Source: Phragmites australis (lineage: Eukaryota > Streptophyta > Magnoliopsida > Poales > Poaceae). From it: 64,000 bases of DNA. The notes under the pieces were generated by a model that saw only the letters and a list, made by a program, of their open reading frames with translations, was not told the origin of the DNA and ran no database searches. This document shows positions 34,350 through 45,800 of this stretch, one piece after another. The stretch is taken from NCBI RefSeq assembly GCF_958298935.1, contig NC_084938.1:28935501-28999500 (forward strand), given 5' to 3'. Both the position numbers and the translations under genes were made by a program. The first letter of the stretch is position 1, and each line of letters begins with the position of its first letter.

Positions 34350-35342
34350 TGTGCTTGGTGAGTTTCTAGTTGAATAAATTCTTGCAACAATACTGTTTGA
34401 TTCTGGAGCATCGCACTCTTTCATATCATCAAGTTTTGTGAAAAAGCATGATCCACCTACAATACAGCTTAAAACCCTCTAGTAACTAGATCACCCGGAG
34501 CAAACATTAAGTGTCAGCTAGGATGCTCTCAGGTAAGGATCTCTCTAAGTGGGGTAGTTTTCCTAGCAGACCTAGTGGTGCTTAAGTCGAAAGGGATAGA
34601 TGTAATCATTGGTATGGACTAGTTAACTCAGCATGATGGCATCATAGCCTGTGCAGCTAGGACAGTGACCCTAACCAACTATGAAGGGACACGAGTAACT
34701 TGTCATACACTTGGGTGTAAACCCGATCCCATAGTGTATAGCTTGGAGGCTAAGACCCTTGAAGAAGTACCAGTAGTTGATGAGTATCCGGATGTCTTCC
34801 CAGAAGAGTTACCTGGTATGCCACCAGACCAGGATATTGAGTTCATCATTGAACTCATTCCTGGAATAGCCCCCATAGCTAAGAGACCCTACCGTATGGC
34901 AGCCGAAGAGCTAGCAGAGCTGAAGGAATAGTTGAGAGAACTTTAGCAGAAAGGGTACATCAGACCCAGTTCATCACCCAAGGGATCACCTGTTCTGTTT
35001 ATCAAGAAGAAAGATGGAAGCATGAGAATGTGTGTGGACTACAGGTCCCTGAATGAAGTCACGATCAAGAACAAGTATCCTTTGCCAAGGATTGATGACC
35101 TGTTTGATCAGTTGAAGGGAGCCAAGTTCTTCTCTAAGATCGATCTAAGATCAGGCTACTACCAGCTGAAGATAAGAGAAGAAGATATGCCAAAAACAGC
35201 TTTCGTGACCAGATATGGGCAGTATGAGTTCACAGTGATGTCCTTTGGTTTAACCAATGCACCTGCGTATTTCATGAATCTCATGAACAAGGTGTTCATG
35301 GAGGAATTAGATTGGTTTATCGTAGTCTTCATTGACGACATA
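34350..35342 (+). pseudogene. Protease and truncated reverse transcriptase of element B
   Basis: Protease: ILFDSGASHSFISSSF near 34395, with the catalytic Asp of the DSGA box, followed by stops. The RT leader is DEYPDVFPEELPGMPPDQD, then [60 protein letters not shown] and FIVVFIDDI. The sequence is cut immediately after the YIDD-type catalytic box by the LTR starting at 35343. Stops occur in several places (for example after AELKE near 34930). RNase H and integrase are absent from the window. Confidence 0.8.
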
Positions 35343-37490
35343 TGTAACACCCAGTTTTAAAGGAACAAAATCGGGCACAACACATGTATGCCAGGATCAA
35401 GTTTCCATACATGTGCTACATCATCAGTGCATCATCACAGTACCATTATTACAACGTTATTTAACTTATTACAAAAGGACCCGAGGGTCTAAAGGAAAAC
35501 ACAGTGGAACTAAAGATCTTCAGCGCCAGCAGGCCTTCCATCTTCCACAGGCGTCGACAGGGGGCACACCAGCCTAGAACAGCAACTCCGGGTCGAAGTC
35601 GTCCTCTTCGAAGGTAGCAGCTTCATTGACAGCTTCTGATCAACAAAGAGGATGCAAGAGAAGGGACAACGGGTGTGAGTACAAAAATGTACTCCGTAAG
35701 TGTAGGGAAAACATGTTATGGGGCTCAAGTCAAGGAAAGGTTAAACATAGGTTAACTGCACTAAGCAACTAAGACTTATGACTTCAACAACAGGCATCCT
35801 ATTTACTAGGTGTGGAGACACAACTATAACAAAAGGAATGACTCATCGGATTCCATCCGACTACCAAGACTCACTAGGTAATTCCATCACCCGGCTACCC
35901 AACCAACCATACCGAACCCTGATCCCATCTAATCCTGAAGAAGTCCAAGTTTGCTCTTGTCCGTGAGCACGACTGATCGACCAGATAGATACTCTGCAGA
36001 GTTTGCACAGCTTTCTCCACGAGTCATGATTCTCGTGTTGCTTCACACTTCCGGGGTATGGAGTCGGGGTCTCACTACAAGGCCTTTACAAAGCTCCTGC
36101 CCACTTGCAGGCACCCACTGAGGTTTCACCGCTAACAGATGATTACATCGCTGCAGAAGCCCCCTCTTATGCCACTCAACCGTCCAACGATGCCCACAGA
36201 GTTAGAGGGGAGGCTAATTAGTTGGCCAGGCCGTACCCATATAGGCCTCGTGGTTGTGCAGATTCACTTGGTTACATGTTCAAGAATAGGTCCTTAGGAA
36301 CCCACATAGGAACAATCACAAACTTGCTGTATAGCACCACCTCAAACCAACCATCCTGTTAGGATCCCTATATCATGTTGCTACAACATTACCATACCCG
36401 ATTCTTGTTGCATATACATTAGTCAAGATTAACATTTTCCCAACTATGACTGCACTAGCATATACTACCCATTTTAACCCATGATCCATCAACGGCGACA
36501 AGGAATTATCATACAAAACTAGTAATTCATTTACACAAGCATGCAATTGAAGGATAAATAACTACACATGAATCCTAAAACAGGGGCAAAATGTTCAAGG
36601 ACACTTGCCTTCAGTGGAGGGTTGCTCAAAGTCTTCGAAAGCTTGCTCGTGAAGATTTCTGAACTACTCACCTCCTAATCGACAAACCGGAAAAAAACAC
36701 ACAAAAGAAACCTCTAAGGACAGTACACCAAATAGTACTAAATCTAGGTAAAAACCCTATAAAAAGATTCTACACGTCGCTACGAACATTTGAGCTTGAA
36801 AATCGCCCAAAATGGAGCTACGAGCAAAAAATATTATGCTTTTGAAGTTCCAGGGGCTAAACTGCAAGTTTTAGTAGATTTTCAGAGAAAAACCCGAATT
36901 GATTTTATACTGAAAATTCTATTTATGATGTCATAAATCAAAACCGATTTAATTTTCTATTGGAAAAGTGCATCGAATAGGTTTACGGGCCCATGGACCA
37001 CGGCTTGGAGGCCGGTCCATGGGTCCACGGTGGACCGAACCGAAGAGGTATGCACCCCTCTGATCTGGGCCGTCCATCCGAGATCGGACGGCCGGGGTTC
37101 AACCGGGGCTTTGGCCGGCGGCACTGGACCGGGGGGGGGGGGGGGCAACAGCGGCGGAGTCGCCGGCGCTTCGCCGGAGTAACGCCAAATCATGCTACCG
37201 GCCACGGATCACGACGGGGAGCGGTGCAAAATGAAGAGGAGGGCAAGGGTAATCTATACTGAGGTTGCACGATGGCTTAAATACCCAAGGCAAGGAGAGA
37301 AACAGGTAGAATTGAAGAGATTCGGCCGGAGCCCTTAATTCCATAAAAGCTTTGGGTTCCAAATTAGAGAGGGCAATAGAAGGGGGAAACGGCCGGAAAG
37401 GAGGGAATAGGGGGCGGGGATCTCGACCATGCACCTTAATCGGTGAATAAAGGCATGGGACGGCTCGGATTTCAAACGGCGCGCGCGGAT
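35343..37490 (-). mobile_element. Truncated Tekay-like LTR in the RT of element B
   Basis: On the plus strand it starts TGTAACACCCAG, which is the LTR 3' end seen from its own strand. It runs through a region with TATTTAA (minus strand, near 37270) and GC-rich sequence, and stops at 37490 where 3' LTR sequence of element B begins. The start of this LTR, the rest of element B's pol and about 2.15 kb of its 3' LTR have been removed together. No downstream target duplication survives. It contains the minus-strand exon pair with a GC-AG intron (36609 to 35574). Confidence 0.7.
35574..36660 (-). other. Candidate spliced LTR-encoded frame (LTR at 35343)
   Basis: On the minus strand an exon (NLHEQAFEDFEQPSTE) ends at 36609 with donor GCAAGT. 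A 973-bp intron ends in GATCAG, and the exon 35635-35574 continues in phase 1 as AVNEAATFEEDDFDPELLF and stop. It has the same layout, phase and GC donor as the other three LTRs. The small upstream exon boundary near 36657 is a guess. Confidence 0.4.
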
Positions 37491-38024
37491 TTAAGGACCG
37501 AGTTGATGTGACATCCTACCTAGTCTATACAGTTCAGCCACTCGATCCTGTATGAGCAGGACTTAGCCTAAATCCCACCAGCTAGTCTACTGTTGTCTGG
37601 AGGCAGGTGTGCAGCGGGAAACCATGGAGCAGGTGCAGGCTTGGCGACCCGGTTGGAGGCCTAGCTAAAGGTCATGAACCACTGGTTGGCTCCCGTAGGC
37701 AGTTAGTGTGATGATGCTGTGGTGGGTAATGGCTTTATTGAGTTGCACTTCCACGGTGGTGGTATATCGCCGAACTCAGCTTGTGGGTAAAGTGTACCAC
37801 TCTGCAGAGGTAAAACTATTCGAATAGCCGTGTCCACGGTTATGAACGAACTATGGTTCGGTCAAAGCAACTATCAAGGGTTGCGTGTGTTTTCCTTGTG
37901 CTTGAGTGGGTAAGGTGTGCCTGTTTTTGGAATATAAGTTCGGCCATGTGCCGTGGGTTGCCGTGAACGGTGTGTCCGACAACGATAAAACTTGGGCCCT
38001 GGTGACTTTCTACCATGGCCAAAA
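37491..38024 (+). repeat. 3' LTR of element B, first surviving part
   Basis: It begins TTTAAGGACCGAGTTGATG, matching 31517 of the 5' LTR, and follows it with about 94 percent identity by eye to the CCAAAA at 38024, where another LTR is inserted. Confidence 0.8.
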
Positions 38025-40328
38025 TGTAACACACTAATTTTTAACCTTTCCTAATAGTAAAGAATTTTTGTTAGAAGTGTTGTGCTAGCTCTTGAAAACC
38101 CTAGAGAGAGAAAAAACATTAATTTATAAAGCAAATAAATAATTTAAGAATTGTTTGTCGCATTCATGTTGGAGTAGATGCATTAGGGTTTTATTGTGTG
38201 GAAAGTCCCTTTTGAAAACCCCCGCGAGAAGCCGTTTAAAAATCGTGGAAGAAATCATCGCAAAAGCCAAATTCAGAAATTCAGAAAATTCCTTCCGGGC
38301 CGATTTCTCCTTTTTCTTCTTTTCTTTCCGCCGGCCCATTTTTTTTCTTTTTCTTCCGGCCCGACCCATTTTTCCTCCCGTCCCTTTCCCCGGCCGCCCA
38401 CGTGGGCCGAGCCGCGCCGACCCAGCTTCTTTCCCCGCTCGCGCTCGCCCTCGCTGGCGTGTGGGTCCCGCGCGTCTTCGTCTCCGCGCTGCGCCGCTCG
38501 CCGAGTCCGTCTCCGCACTGTCTCCGCGTCGCGCCGCCGTCTCCGCGCTGAATCCCAACAACCCGAGCCCGAGTCGGTTCCGCAAGGCTTATCCCCGCGC
38601 CCTCCTAGCCTATATAAAGCCCCGAGCCCCCCTTTTTCCTTCGCCCAGATCCAATCGACGAGCAACGCCGCCGCCCGCCATTGCTCTCGGCCAAGCTCGC
38701 CGTCCGCCGTTGCCGCCGCCTCCGCCGCTTTTGAGAGCGCCATTGTGACCGCGTGCTTGCGTAGAGCCTCCCCCGCCGCCCGTCGTCGCCTTTCCGCCAC
38801 CGGAGCCCCGTCCCCGACGAAGAACCGAGCACCGTCGAAGCCTCTCCGTCGCCGACCCCCTTCTCGAGCCGCGCCGCCAAAGGTGAGCCATCCATCGAGT
38901 TCCCCGTGCTCTCCTCTCTCTATTCCGCCGCTCACCATCGTCCCCCGTAGCAAGTTGGGAGAGGCAAGTGTCCTTGAACATTTTGATCCCAGTTTGTTTA
39001 AAATGCGTTCTTTTCAAACATGCATGCTGTTAATCCTGAATCCTATATATGTATAGTACCATGTTCCATATAATTCCTTGTCGCCATGTTGATAGTAGAA
39101 GATATGATGGGTAGTCATGCTTAGCTTCGCACAAAAGGGATTGAAGGGTTAAACATGATTAACTAATCAATGCATTTATGAGTTGGGAACATTAATGATG
39201 GCAATAGCAACATGAAATCTTAGGCCTTGAGCAAAGTTGGGTCAGTGATGATGAAGTTATGATGTTGGTTTAGTTTTTGCTTAAGTAACCTAAGTAAAGA
39301 CCGGTTCGTGGAGCGACAACCCAAGAAATATCGTACCAACCATGAGACCTGGTATGGGACAGGCCTAGCCTATTAATTAGTGGATTCCAGTTTTGTGCAT
39401 GCCAAACGGAAGGGTGGTTGTGTGGGGACGGCAAAGGCCAGAACCATTTGGTTAGTGGTATGAGATGTGTAGTGGAAGGGAAGGGTGAGAACTTCCTGGA
39501 GCTACGGGGTGCAAAAGGGGGCTTCTGGGTGGTGTGATGCCACTTTGACGGCGGTGAAACCTAGCGGGTATGCACATACTGGATGAAACTTTGTAACGGC
39601 TTTGTAGTGACTTTCCGGGCGACACACCACTGGAGTGTGTTAAGTGTTTCGCGGACACGGCAACAAGGAAAATCACGACTTGTGGGGAAAGCTGGACAAC
39701 CTCTGCAGAGTGTAAAAACTGTTATAACAGCCGTGCTCATGGTTATGAGAGACTTGGATCCTCACATGATTAGCCAAGAGGGTTGGGTCATTTTGGTCTG
39801 TGGGAAGCCTGATGTGGGAACTCAGGTGGAGGGAAACACTGTGGAGATGGTTCTAGGAGCTGGAGGTTTAATGATGATGAACCTAGTTAAGTAGGTTGCT
39901 TTCATAAAACTGCATAGTACAGTTGGCTTTTATGCAAAATTATAACTGTTATGGCATATTCCTTGTTTAAGCTTGCATAGCATTTTATTTCTCACACTTG
40001 CGGAGTACTAGTTGTACTCACACTTGTTGTTTTACCCCAAATGTTGTTCAAGCGCTGCTCAGACAATGAAGGAGATCCAGATTACTTCGATGATGAAGAG
40101 GAAGACTGCTAGGCTGGCGTTTCCCCAGGTCAAATGCCTGTGGAAGTTGGAGTTTCGCTGTGTGCTTTTTATTAAAGACTTTTAGTCTCATTATTTATTA
40201 TAGTTAAAGCGTTGTAATAATGACACTGGATGTGATACACTGATGAAGTCGCTGCATGTATGAAACTTGATCCTGGCATACATGTGGTTTACATCTGGTT
40301 TTGCCCCTTTCTAAAACCGGGTGTGACA
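38025..40328 (+). mobile_element. Solo LTR inserted in the 3' LTR of element B
   Basis: It starts TGTAACACACTAATTTTT and ends CGGGTGTGACA, 2304 bp. It has a TATA box TATATAAA at 38611 and a GC-rich first third. The left flank is CAAAA and the right flank CAACC followed by a long C run, so the target duplication is imperfect or blurred by the homopolymer. Long ORFs at 38155-39056 on both strands are GC-composition artefacts. It carries the exon pair with a GC-AG intron (38951-40112). Confidence 0.75.
38951..40112 (+). other. Candidate spliced LTR-encoded frame (LTR at 38025)
   Basis: A small exon at 38951-38963, after acceptor CCCGTAG, ends with donor GCAAGT. A 1099-bp intron ends TGCTCAG at 40062, and the exon 40063-40112 continues in phase 1: DNEGDPDYFDDEEEDC and stop. 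An upstream GT donor lies near 38880 (GCCAAAG|GTGAGC). The layout is the same as in the other LTRs. Confidence 0.4.
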
Positions 40329-40861
40329 CAACCCCCCCCCCCTTCAAATTATTAATGTTTTTATAATGTTTTCATAAAACTTGCCTTACAAAAAATGAAC
40401 CTTGCATGTGTAAAACTTAGCATTTCTGCAAATTAAACATTACAGCTTGTTCCTTGTCTATTCCATATGCATGTATTTATACCCCTGCCGTAGGGCCAGG
40501 GTTGGGACTTGCTGAGTACTTTTGTACTCACCCTTGCTTGTGCTTTCAGAGGACGACCCGAACTTCACCGAGGCAGACGGTGAGGCAAGCGAGTAGACTT
40601 GGTCGCGTCTGCACCCGAGTTTCCTGTGGAGTGGCGTGTTCACCATGTTGTCTCTACTGTGTACTCTGTTGTCGTGGACCTTTGTAATAATGCATTGTTG
40701 TGTTGTGCTCTATGTTCTGTTAGGTTGGTGGATTATATTCACCGCCCCTCGTGTTGTATGACCATGATAACATCTGTTGTAAGACTTTTATTTACCAGCG
40801 ACTGATCCAGGAACTGGTATAATAATGGTTTTAAGCACCGAGGATAACTCGGGGTGCTTCA
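40329..40861 (+). repeat. 3' LTR of element B, end
   Basis: It resumes the LTR after the insertion (TTCAAATT..., matching 32068 onward) and ends GGGGTGCTTCA, followed by the ATATG duplication. It contains the short version of the LTR exon, 40550-40596: EDDPNFTEADGEASE and stop. Confidence 0.8.
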
Positions 40862-41302
40862 ATATGTTACTACAGTCATATGTTCTTAGTCGGTTAGATG
40901 TAAACGTGGGACTCGATTAAGTTACTTCCGTGACAGGGTTGACGCGAAAGATCCTTGTTCTAGTGCGTAACCGCTAAGTGTCATCCTTCCAGTTAGATCT
41001 ATCGAGTTGCATGCGAGTGAACCATAGCCTGAGGGGGAGAATCACCTTTAGCCATTGTTGTCAACCCTAAGTCTTCTTGTTCTGCTGAGTTCTAGATTAG
41101 GGTTTGCTCTAGTCTAAATCGTTGTTCTAATCATCTTCTTTCAACCAAACCAATCGCTTTGTTAGTAGTATAAAGCCTAGAGTCTAGATAGAAGATCCAC
41201 TTGTTCCCTGTGTTCGATAAACTATGGAATACTCTAAGGGAAAAGCTACATCGATACAGTGTGCTTGCGGTTAAACATAAGTGTGCATAGAGATCACCAA
41301 CA
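40862..41302 (+). repeat. Athila-like LTR, second part
   Basis: Continuation of 28658-29362 after the ATATG duplication. It ends near CACCAACA at 41302, eight bases before the primer binding site. Nothing is coded. Confidence 0.55.
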
Positions 41303-41310
41303 AGCTTTTC

Positions 41311-41330
41311 TGGCGCCTTTGCCAGGGAAC
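41311..41330 (+). other. Primer binding site of the Athila-like element
   Basis: TGGCGCCTTTGCCAGGGAAC closely resembles the TGGCGCCGTTGCCGGGGA site common in Athila-lineage elements. It follows directly on the LTR end. Confidence 0.65.
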
Positions 41331-41431
41331 AAGTCTGTTTTTCTATTTAGTCTTTTGGATTTTTACTACTAACCCTCTAATCCTTAACCCCTTTCTCTAG
41401 TATTATTTGTTTTTGTGTTTTCTTCGTTGTC

Positions 41432-41662
41432 ATGGCTTTTGCAGGATCTTCCAAGACGCTGCTGAAGCTTTCTAAACCAGCTGCCCAATTGATGATGCCT
41501 CCAAGGCCTAATGCTAAGGTTGAGCGAGGAGACTACAGGCTGCACCCAATGCTCATACAGTTGGCTCAAGAAACTCAGTTTTCAGGAGCAGAAGATGAGA
41601 TAATCCCTCCCTATACATATCTCAAATACCTCGAGATGCTTTGTAGCACATTCCAACATTAA
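41432..41662 (+). pseudogene. Athila-like gag, N-terminal fragment
   Basis: A 76-codon frame (MAFAGSSKTLLKLSKPAAQ...GDYRLHPMLIQLAQETQF...YTYLKYLEMLCSTFQH) lies about 100 bp behind the primer binding site. The end, YLKYLEMLCSTF, resembles the first capsid helices of Athila-type gag. The element is truncated right after it, so only the start of gag is left. Confidence 0.55.
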
Positions 41663-42718
41663 ATCAAGGAGCCCTTAGGCCCAACCTACCTAAATAGAAA
41701 TAAAACCATATAAAAAACGATGAGGTGCTTGCATTCTTGTAATAAAACAATGGTTGTGTGTGCATCTCACGATGTAGAAGGTTACCAGTTAACTCTTTTA
41801 TTATCTTCAGTATAAAGGTACAAACAAAACCATCTAGCTGTCCACGTACAAGATAAGAAGAAACCAGATGTCAAAAAAACATGCCTGGAAGAATGGAGAA
41901 GTGACTCGAAGATTTTTCGGTCGCCGTTCAACGGAACCCGGCTCACTATTCACAAAGCCCAAGTCAAACTGACAATGACACAGTTGTGTACACGTGACTT
42001 TTCTGAACTTCTACACAAGTGTGTTCAAATTAACTGGCTAGTTGTACCCGTGATCTCATGGCACTGCAGACAACTGATTTGTGCACATACTAGACAAGAA
42101 CCAGACGTCAAAAAACATGCCTGGAAGAATGCAGAAGTGGCTCGAAGATTTTTCGTTCACAAAAGTCCTACACATACTAGACAAGAAGAACCAGAAGTCA
42201 AAAAACATGCCTGGAAGAATGCACAAGAACCAGAAGTCAACGGAACCCTGGCTCACCATTCACAAAAGTCCAAGACATTGTACCAGTGACTTCAAGTGCA
42301 CTGCATACAACTAATTTGTGCACACCTCAATTACTTTTCTAAATGACCAGCAAAAGAATATTTGACAAGCTGGAGATGGAAGGATTATAGGCAGAGACAG
42401 ATGCCCAGCATTTGTTCCAGCCGAGCAAAATAAAAAACCATCTTCCACGCGTGCGTGCTTGCACCTGCGACTAAAGCGCCAAGCATGTAAGTATAGTACT
42501 ACATTATAGATTCTCCTAGACGGTTCTCCGATATTTCCAAAGTAAATTACCATAACGATATATTTTCGCCAAGTAAAAATACACGATGGGATTGCCATGC
42601 CTTAAATTTTTACCGCCTCTTCTGTAAACTTAAATATCGAGCAGACGACCAGAGAAACGTACGTCTCGTCCACCATACTCAAACCTCGACCTATCAGTCA
42701 GTGACGCAGACTCGCTCC
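41663..42718. repeat. Upstream region of the diterpene synthase with direct repeats
   Basis: Between about 41850 and 42300 a unit containing CAAAAAACATGCCTGGAAGA, then GTGACTCGAAGATTTTTCG, occurs three times (near 41873, 42111 and 42199), with shorter copies of CTCACYATTCACAAA around them. No ORF there is credible. 42310-42700 has no recognised feature. The repeats lie about 0.5-0.9 kb upstream of the TATA box. Confidence 0.6.
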
Positions 42719-42727
42719 TATATAAAA
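42719..42727 (+). promoter_or_regulatory. TATA box of the diterpene synthase
   Basis: TATATAAAA lies 84 bp before the ATG at 42803. It also shows why an in-frame upstream ATG at 42701 is not the start: that codon lies before the TATA box. Confidence 0.7.
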
Positions 42728-42802
42728 CCCTGCGCCCAGCAGGATGGATATTACACCGGACGGAAGGTCGTTTCTCCAAAAATAAATAAAACCCATTTCC
42801 CC

Positions 42803-45800
42803 ATGGCGAATCCTATAGAAGCTGTGGTCCGTTCCGTCCTCCTGGCACCTCGCCGGCAAGCCCTCCTCCTCCCGGCGGCTGCCCCGTCCGTATCAGAGTG
42901 TCGCTCGCAACATAATAGAAGAAATCCTCCTCGCGTCAGCTTCTTCGCCTGCTCGGCCGAGCACGCCCCCAGGCTTCCTTCCGTGGGGACTCGAGCGATG
43001 TCTTCTGGTTCTGGTAAGGAGTAACAACCCCTAGCTTGCTTGGATGGAGTCTTTTAATCCTGTCTATCCAATACATGTAATTTTTGTTGAAACAAATTAA
43101 TTGTATAGACTCTGTGGACCAATACCTAAAATTTCGGCTTTCTGAAATTTACTCTTTTAGTTAAGATGCTACTCCATATTTGTGTTTGTAGAGTAGCTAG
43201 CGCCATATCTAACTGATCTGTAACATAATCTCCTTTAATTTGTTCAAACAGAATATGTTGAGGGGAGATTGGCAGGAGAAAATACAAGCCTGCAGATAAA
43301 CATGGTATGGACATCACCACTAATCGTTTTTTTTTTCTTCAGCTAAATGTTTGAGGTTCATGTCTCAATTAAACATGCACGGTCGTCAAATGGTTGACAT
43401 AAATTAGGAACGGGAGGCTAGAATACGGAAGTACCTGGAGCTGGAGAATCCCGAATACTTGCCGTCTTCGTATGACACGGCATGGGTGGCTATGGTGCCA
43501 TTGCCGGGCTCTTATCTTCGGACTCCATGCTTCCCTCAATGTGTGGAATGGATACTTCAAAACCAACACGGTAATGGGTCTTGGGGTGTCAACGAATTTG
43601 ACTTATCAGTCAACAAGGATATTCTCTTATCCACTTTGGCATGTGTTATTGCACTCAAGAAATGGAATGTTGGCTCGGAGCAAATAAGGAGAGGTACTAG
43701 ACATAGATTCAGTTACTTTCCATTGTTTTAATGTCTTCTGTTTTTGAGATTTGAAAGACCTTAACACGAAGAAAATTATATTGGCAGGACTACAATTTAT
43801 TGCAACGAATTTCTCCATTGTTATGGATGAGCAGATTGCTGCACCTATAGGCTTCCATCTCACATTCCCTGCTCTGGTTAGCCTTGCCATTAGGATGGGT
43901 TTGGAATTTCCTGCCACAGAAACTAGTATTGATGGGATTCTTCGCCTCCGTGATATGGAATTGAAAAGGTACGTCGATGACAAAATGATGGTATATAAAT
44001 TAGTGTTGTACAACAGGCAAACAATTTTGGAGAGTAATAATGTTATAGTTTTTGAATAACTTTATCCAAATATGGAATTATAATTATAAGAAAAAACTTA
44101 GATATCGTTTTTTGAAATATTATTATTAAAAACATGTATATGTTTTCCTTGGTTACCCATAGGGCAAAAAGAAACTATATTTCTAAAATTAGTTCCTGAT
44201 TTGACATTAAGTGTATGTAGTTTTCCAACGTTTATGTATTTCTGTGTCAAATTGCTATCTGGCGTCATATTTCACATATAGACATACGAGCCATGCTTAT
44301 GACTTCTAGGATTGTTCCTTTTACGGTGATGGTCACTTCCGATTATGAGAGACTTAATTGGAATCCATGCACATTGCTCTAAAAGATACATAATCCTGTA
44401 TATGAGAGCTCCGCCATACACTGTTCAGATAAATGGTTTAATCAATTTACTCTATACTTTTGTTAATTTTATAATTTTACAACTTCTACAATTTTTTTGG
44501 ATTAATGTGGTAAGCGCTAGCTACTTTTTGGTCTCCATAAATAGAGAGACATAATTGAAATCATGCACAACTATTTTTTATCGTAACAGGTATATTTGTA
44601 TAACATATACATATATAAGGCAATATAAGTGCTATTTAGCACCCTGGGTGTATGTTGGTGGCCACTATGCACTCAAAATATGAAATAACCGTAAGCGCAC
44701 GGTATCCGTTATAGCTTTTTCGTCACAGTATTCTAAGGTTTAATATCGATCTCCAAAGAGCATGCCTAATACATCCCTAAGCACACTAGTAAGGTTTCCT
44801 TAAGGCAGTTGCATATACAGAGCAGGGCGAAGTGTATGCGATGGGCGATGTGAACGTGGATGGTTGTGACAGTGCAAACAGTAAACGAGATAGAAAGGCG
44901 ATAGGTCGGATGGATTGATTGATAAACGAGATCTTCTATTATCTTCTAGAGAGTATAGTTACATCTATTATCTTCATCTAAATCATCTTAAAACCGTATC
45001 CCTGCCTGCCTGCTACTCACGGTCCCTTCGCTTAGTCCCCTGTCACAAGATTGGTACCTCGGTAGCACTGGTTTAACGAGCTACAACAGCGTCGACTAAG
45101 TAACTAACATTGCTATATACCTTAAGTATCGTAGAGGCTCAGCATGCAAGACCTAATCACCACGATCAAGTAAAGCAGCTATGTATGTCGTTTAGCCCGG
45201 AACCAGACGAAGAATTAAGCAAAGCTATAATAGTGACAACAAATTTAGAGGATCTTTTTTTTTTAATTTGTTTAGAGGATCTATTGGTGGCAAGAAGATC
45301 GGATAAATAGAGGAACATAACTTTGATAAAAGATACTTGATTCATCACCAAGGTAAACATACATCGACAACTGTCAAGTACTTGGTTCCAGAACTCCGGT
45401 GTAATCAACTATACAGGGAGATCACCGGATAGACTAGCCTAAGCTAACCTAGACAACTAGATCTTCGGTCGGATGGAGGAGCAGGGCTCCGCCCTTGTGG
45501 CTCTTAGCTCCAGGTGGTTGTGTTATGTGGTGGATGGATTGATTGATCGATTGGTGCCGAGAGACGTCAAGGGGTCCTCTATTTATAGTCCAAAGGGTCT
45601 AGGGTTACCCATCGGCCAAGTTGGTGGAGATTTCCTCCTGTGCCGATCGGCAAGGGGAGGATCTCCTTCCTTACCTGCCAAGTCTTCCCTGAGTCGGTTC
45701 AGGGGGTTTTTCAGGAGATGTCTCGTGACTTCCAAGTGGGTCTTTCCATAAAATTATCTCCGATTCAAATCTCCGGATAAGATCCAAATCTCCGGTGATC

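Larger units (their letters stand above)
29363..40861 (+). mobile_element. Tekay/Del-like Ty3/gypsy element B with nested LTRs
   Basis: It starts TGTAACATCCC and ends GGGGTGCTTCA, flanked on both sides by a perfect 5-bp duplication, ATATG (29358-29362 and 40862-40866). The order is 5' LTR, upstream ORF, gag, protease, RT cut short at its active site, a minus-oriented LTR (35343-37490), then a 5'-truncated 3' LTR (37491-38024 and 40329-40861) interrupted by another LTR (38025-40328). RNase H, integrase and any chromodomain are missing. The lineage call rests on the long TGTAACA LTRs and the gag and RT sequence style. Confidence 0.85.

Noticed and set aside
38155..39056. ORFs of 197-286 codons on both strands
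   Set aside because: GC-rich promoter-proximal part of the LTR at 38025. A TATA box lies in the middle of the frames and no protein family is recognisable.
42701..42802. Upstream in-frame ATG at 42701 as start of the diterpene synthase
   Set aside because: It precedes the TATA box at 42719, so it would not be in the transcript. The ATG at 42803 begins a leader of plastid-import composition.
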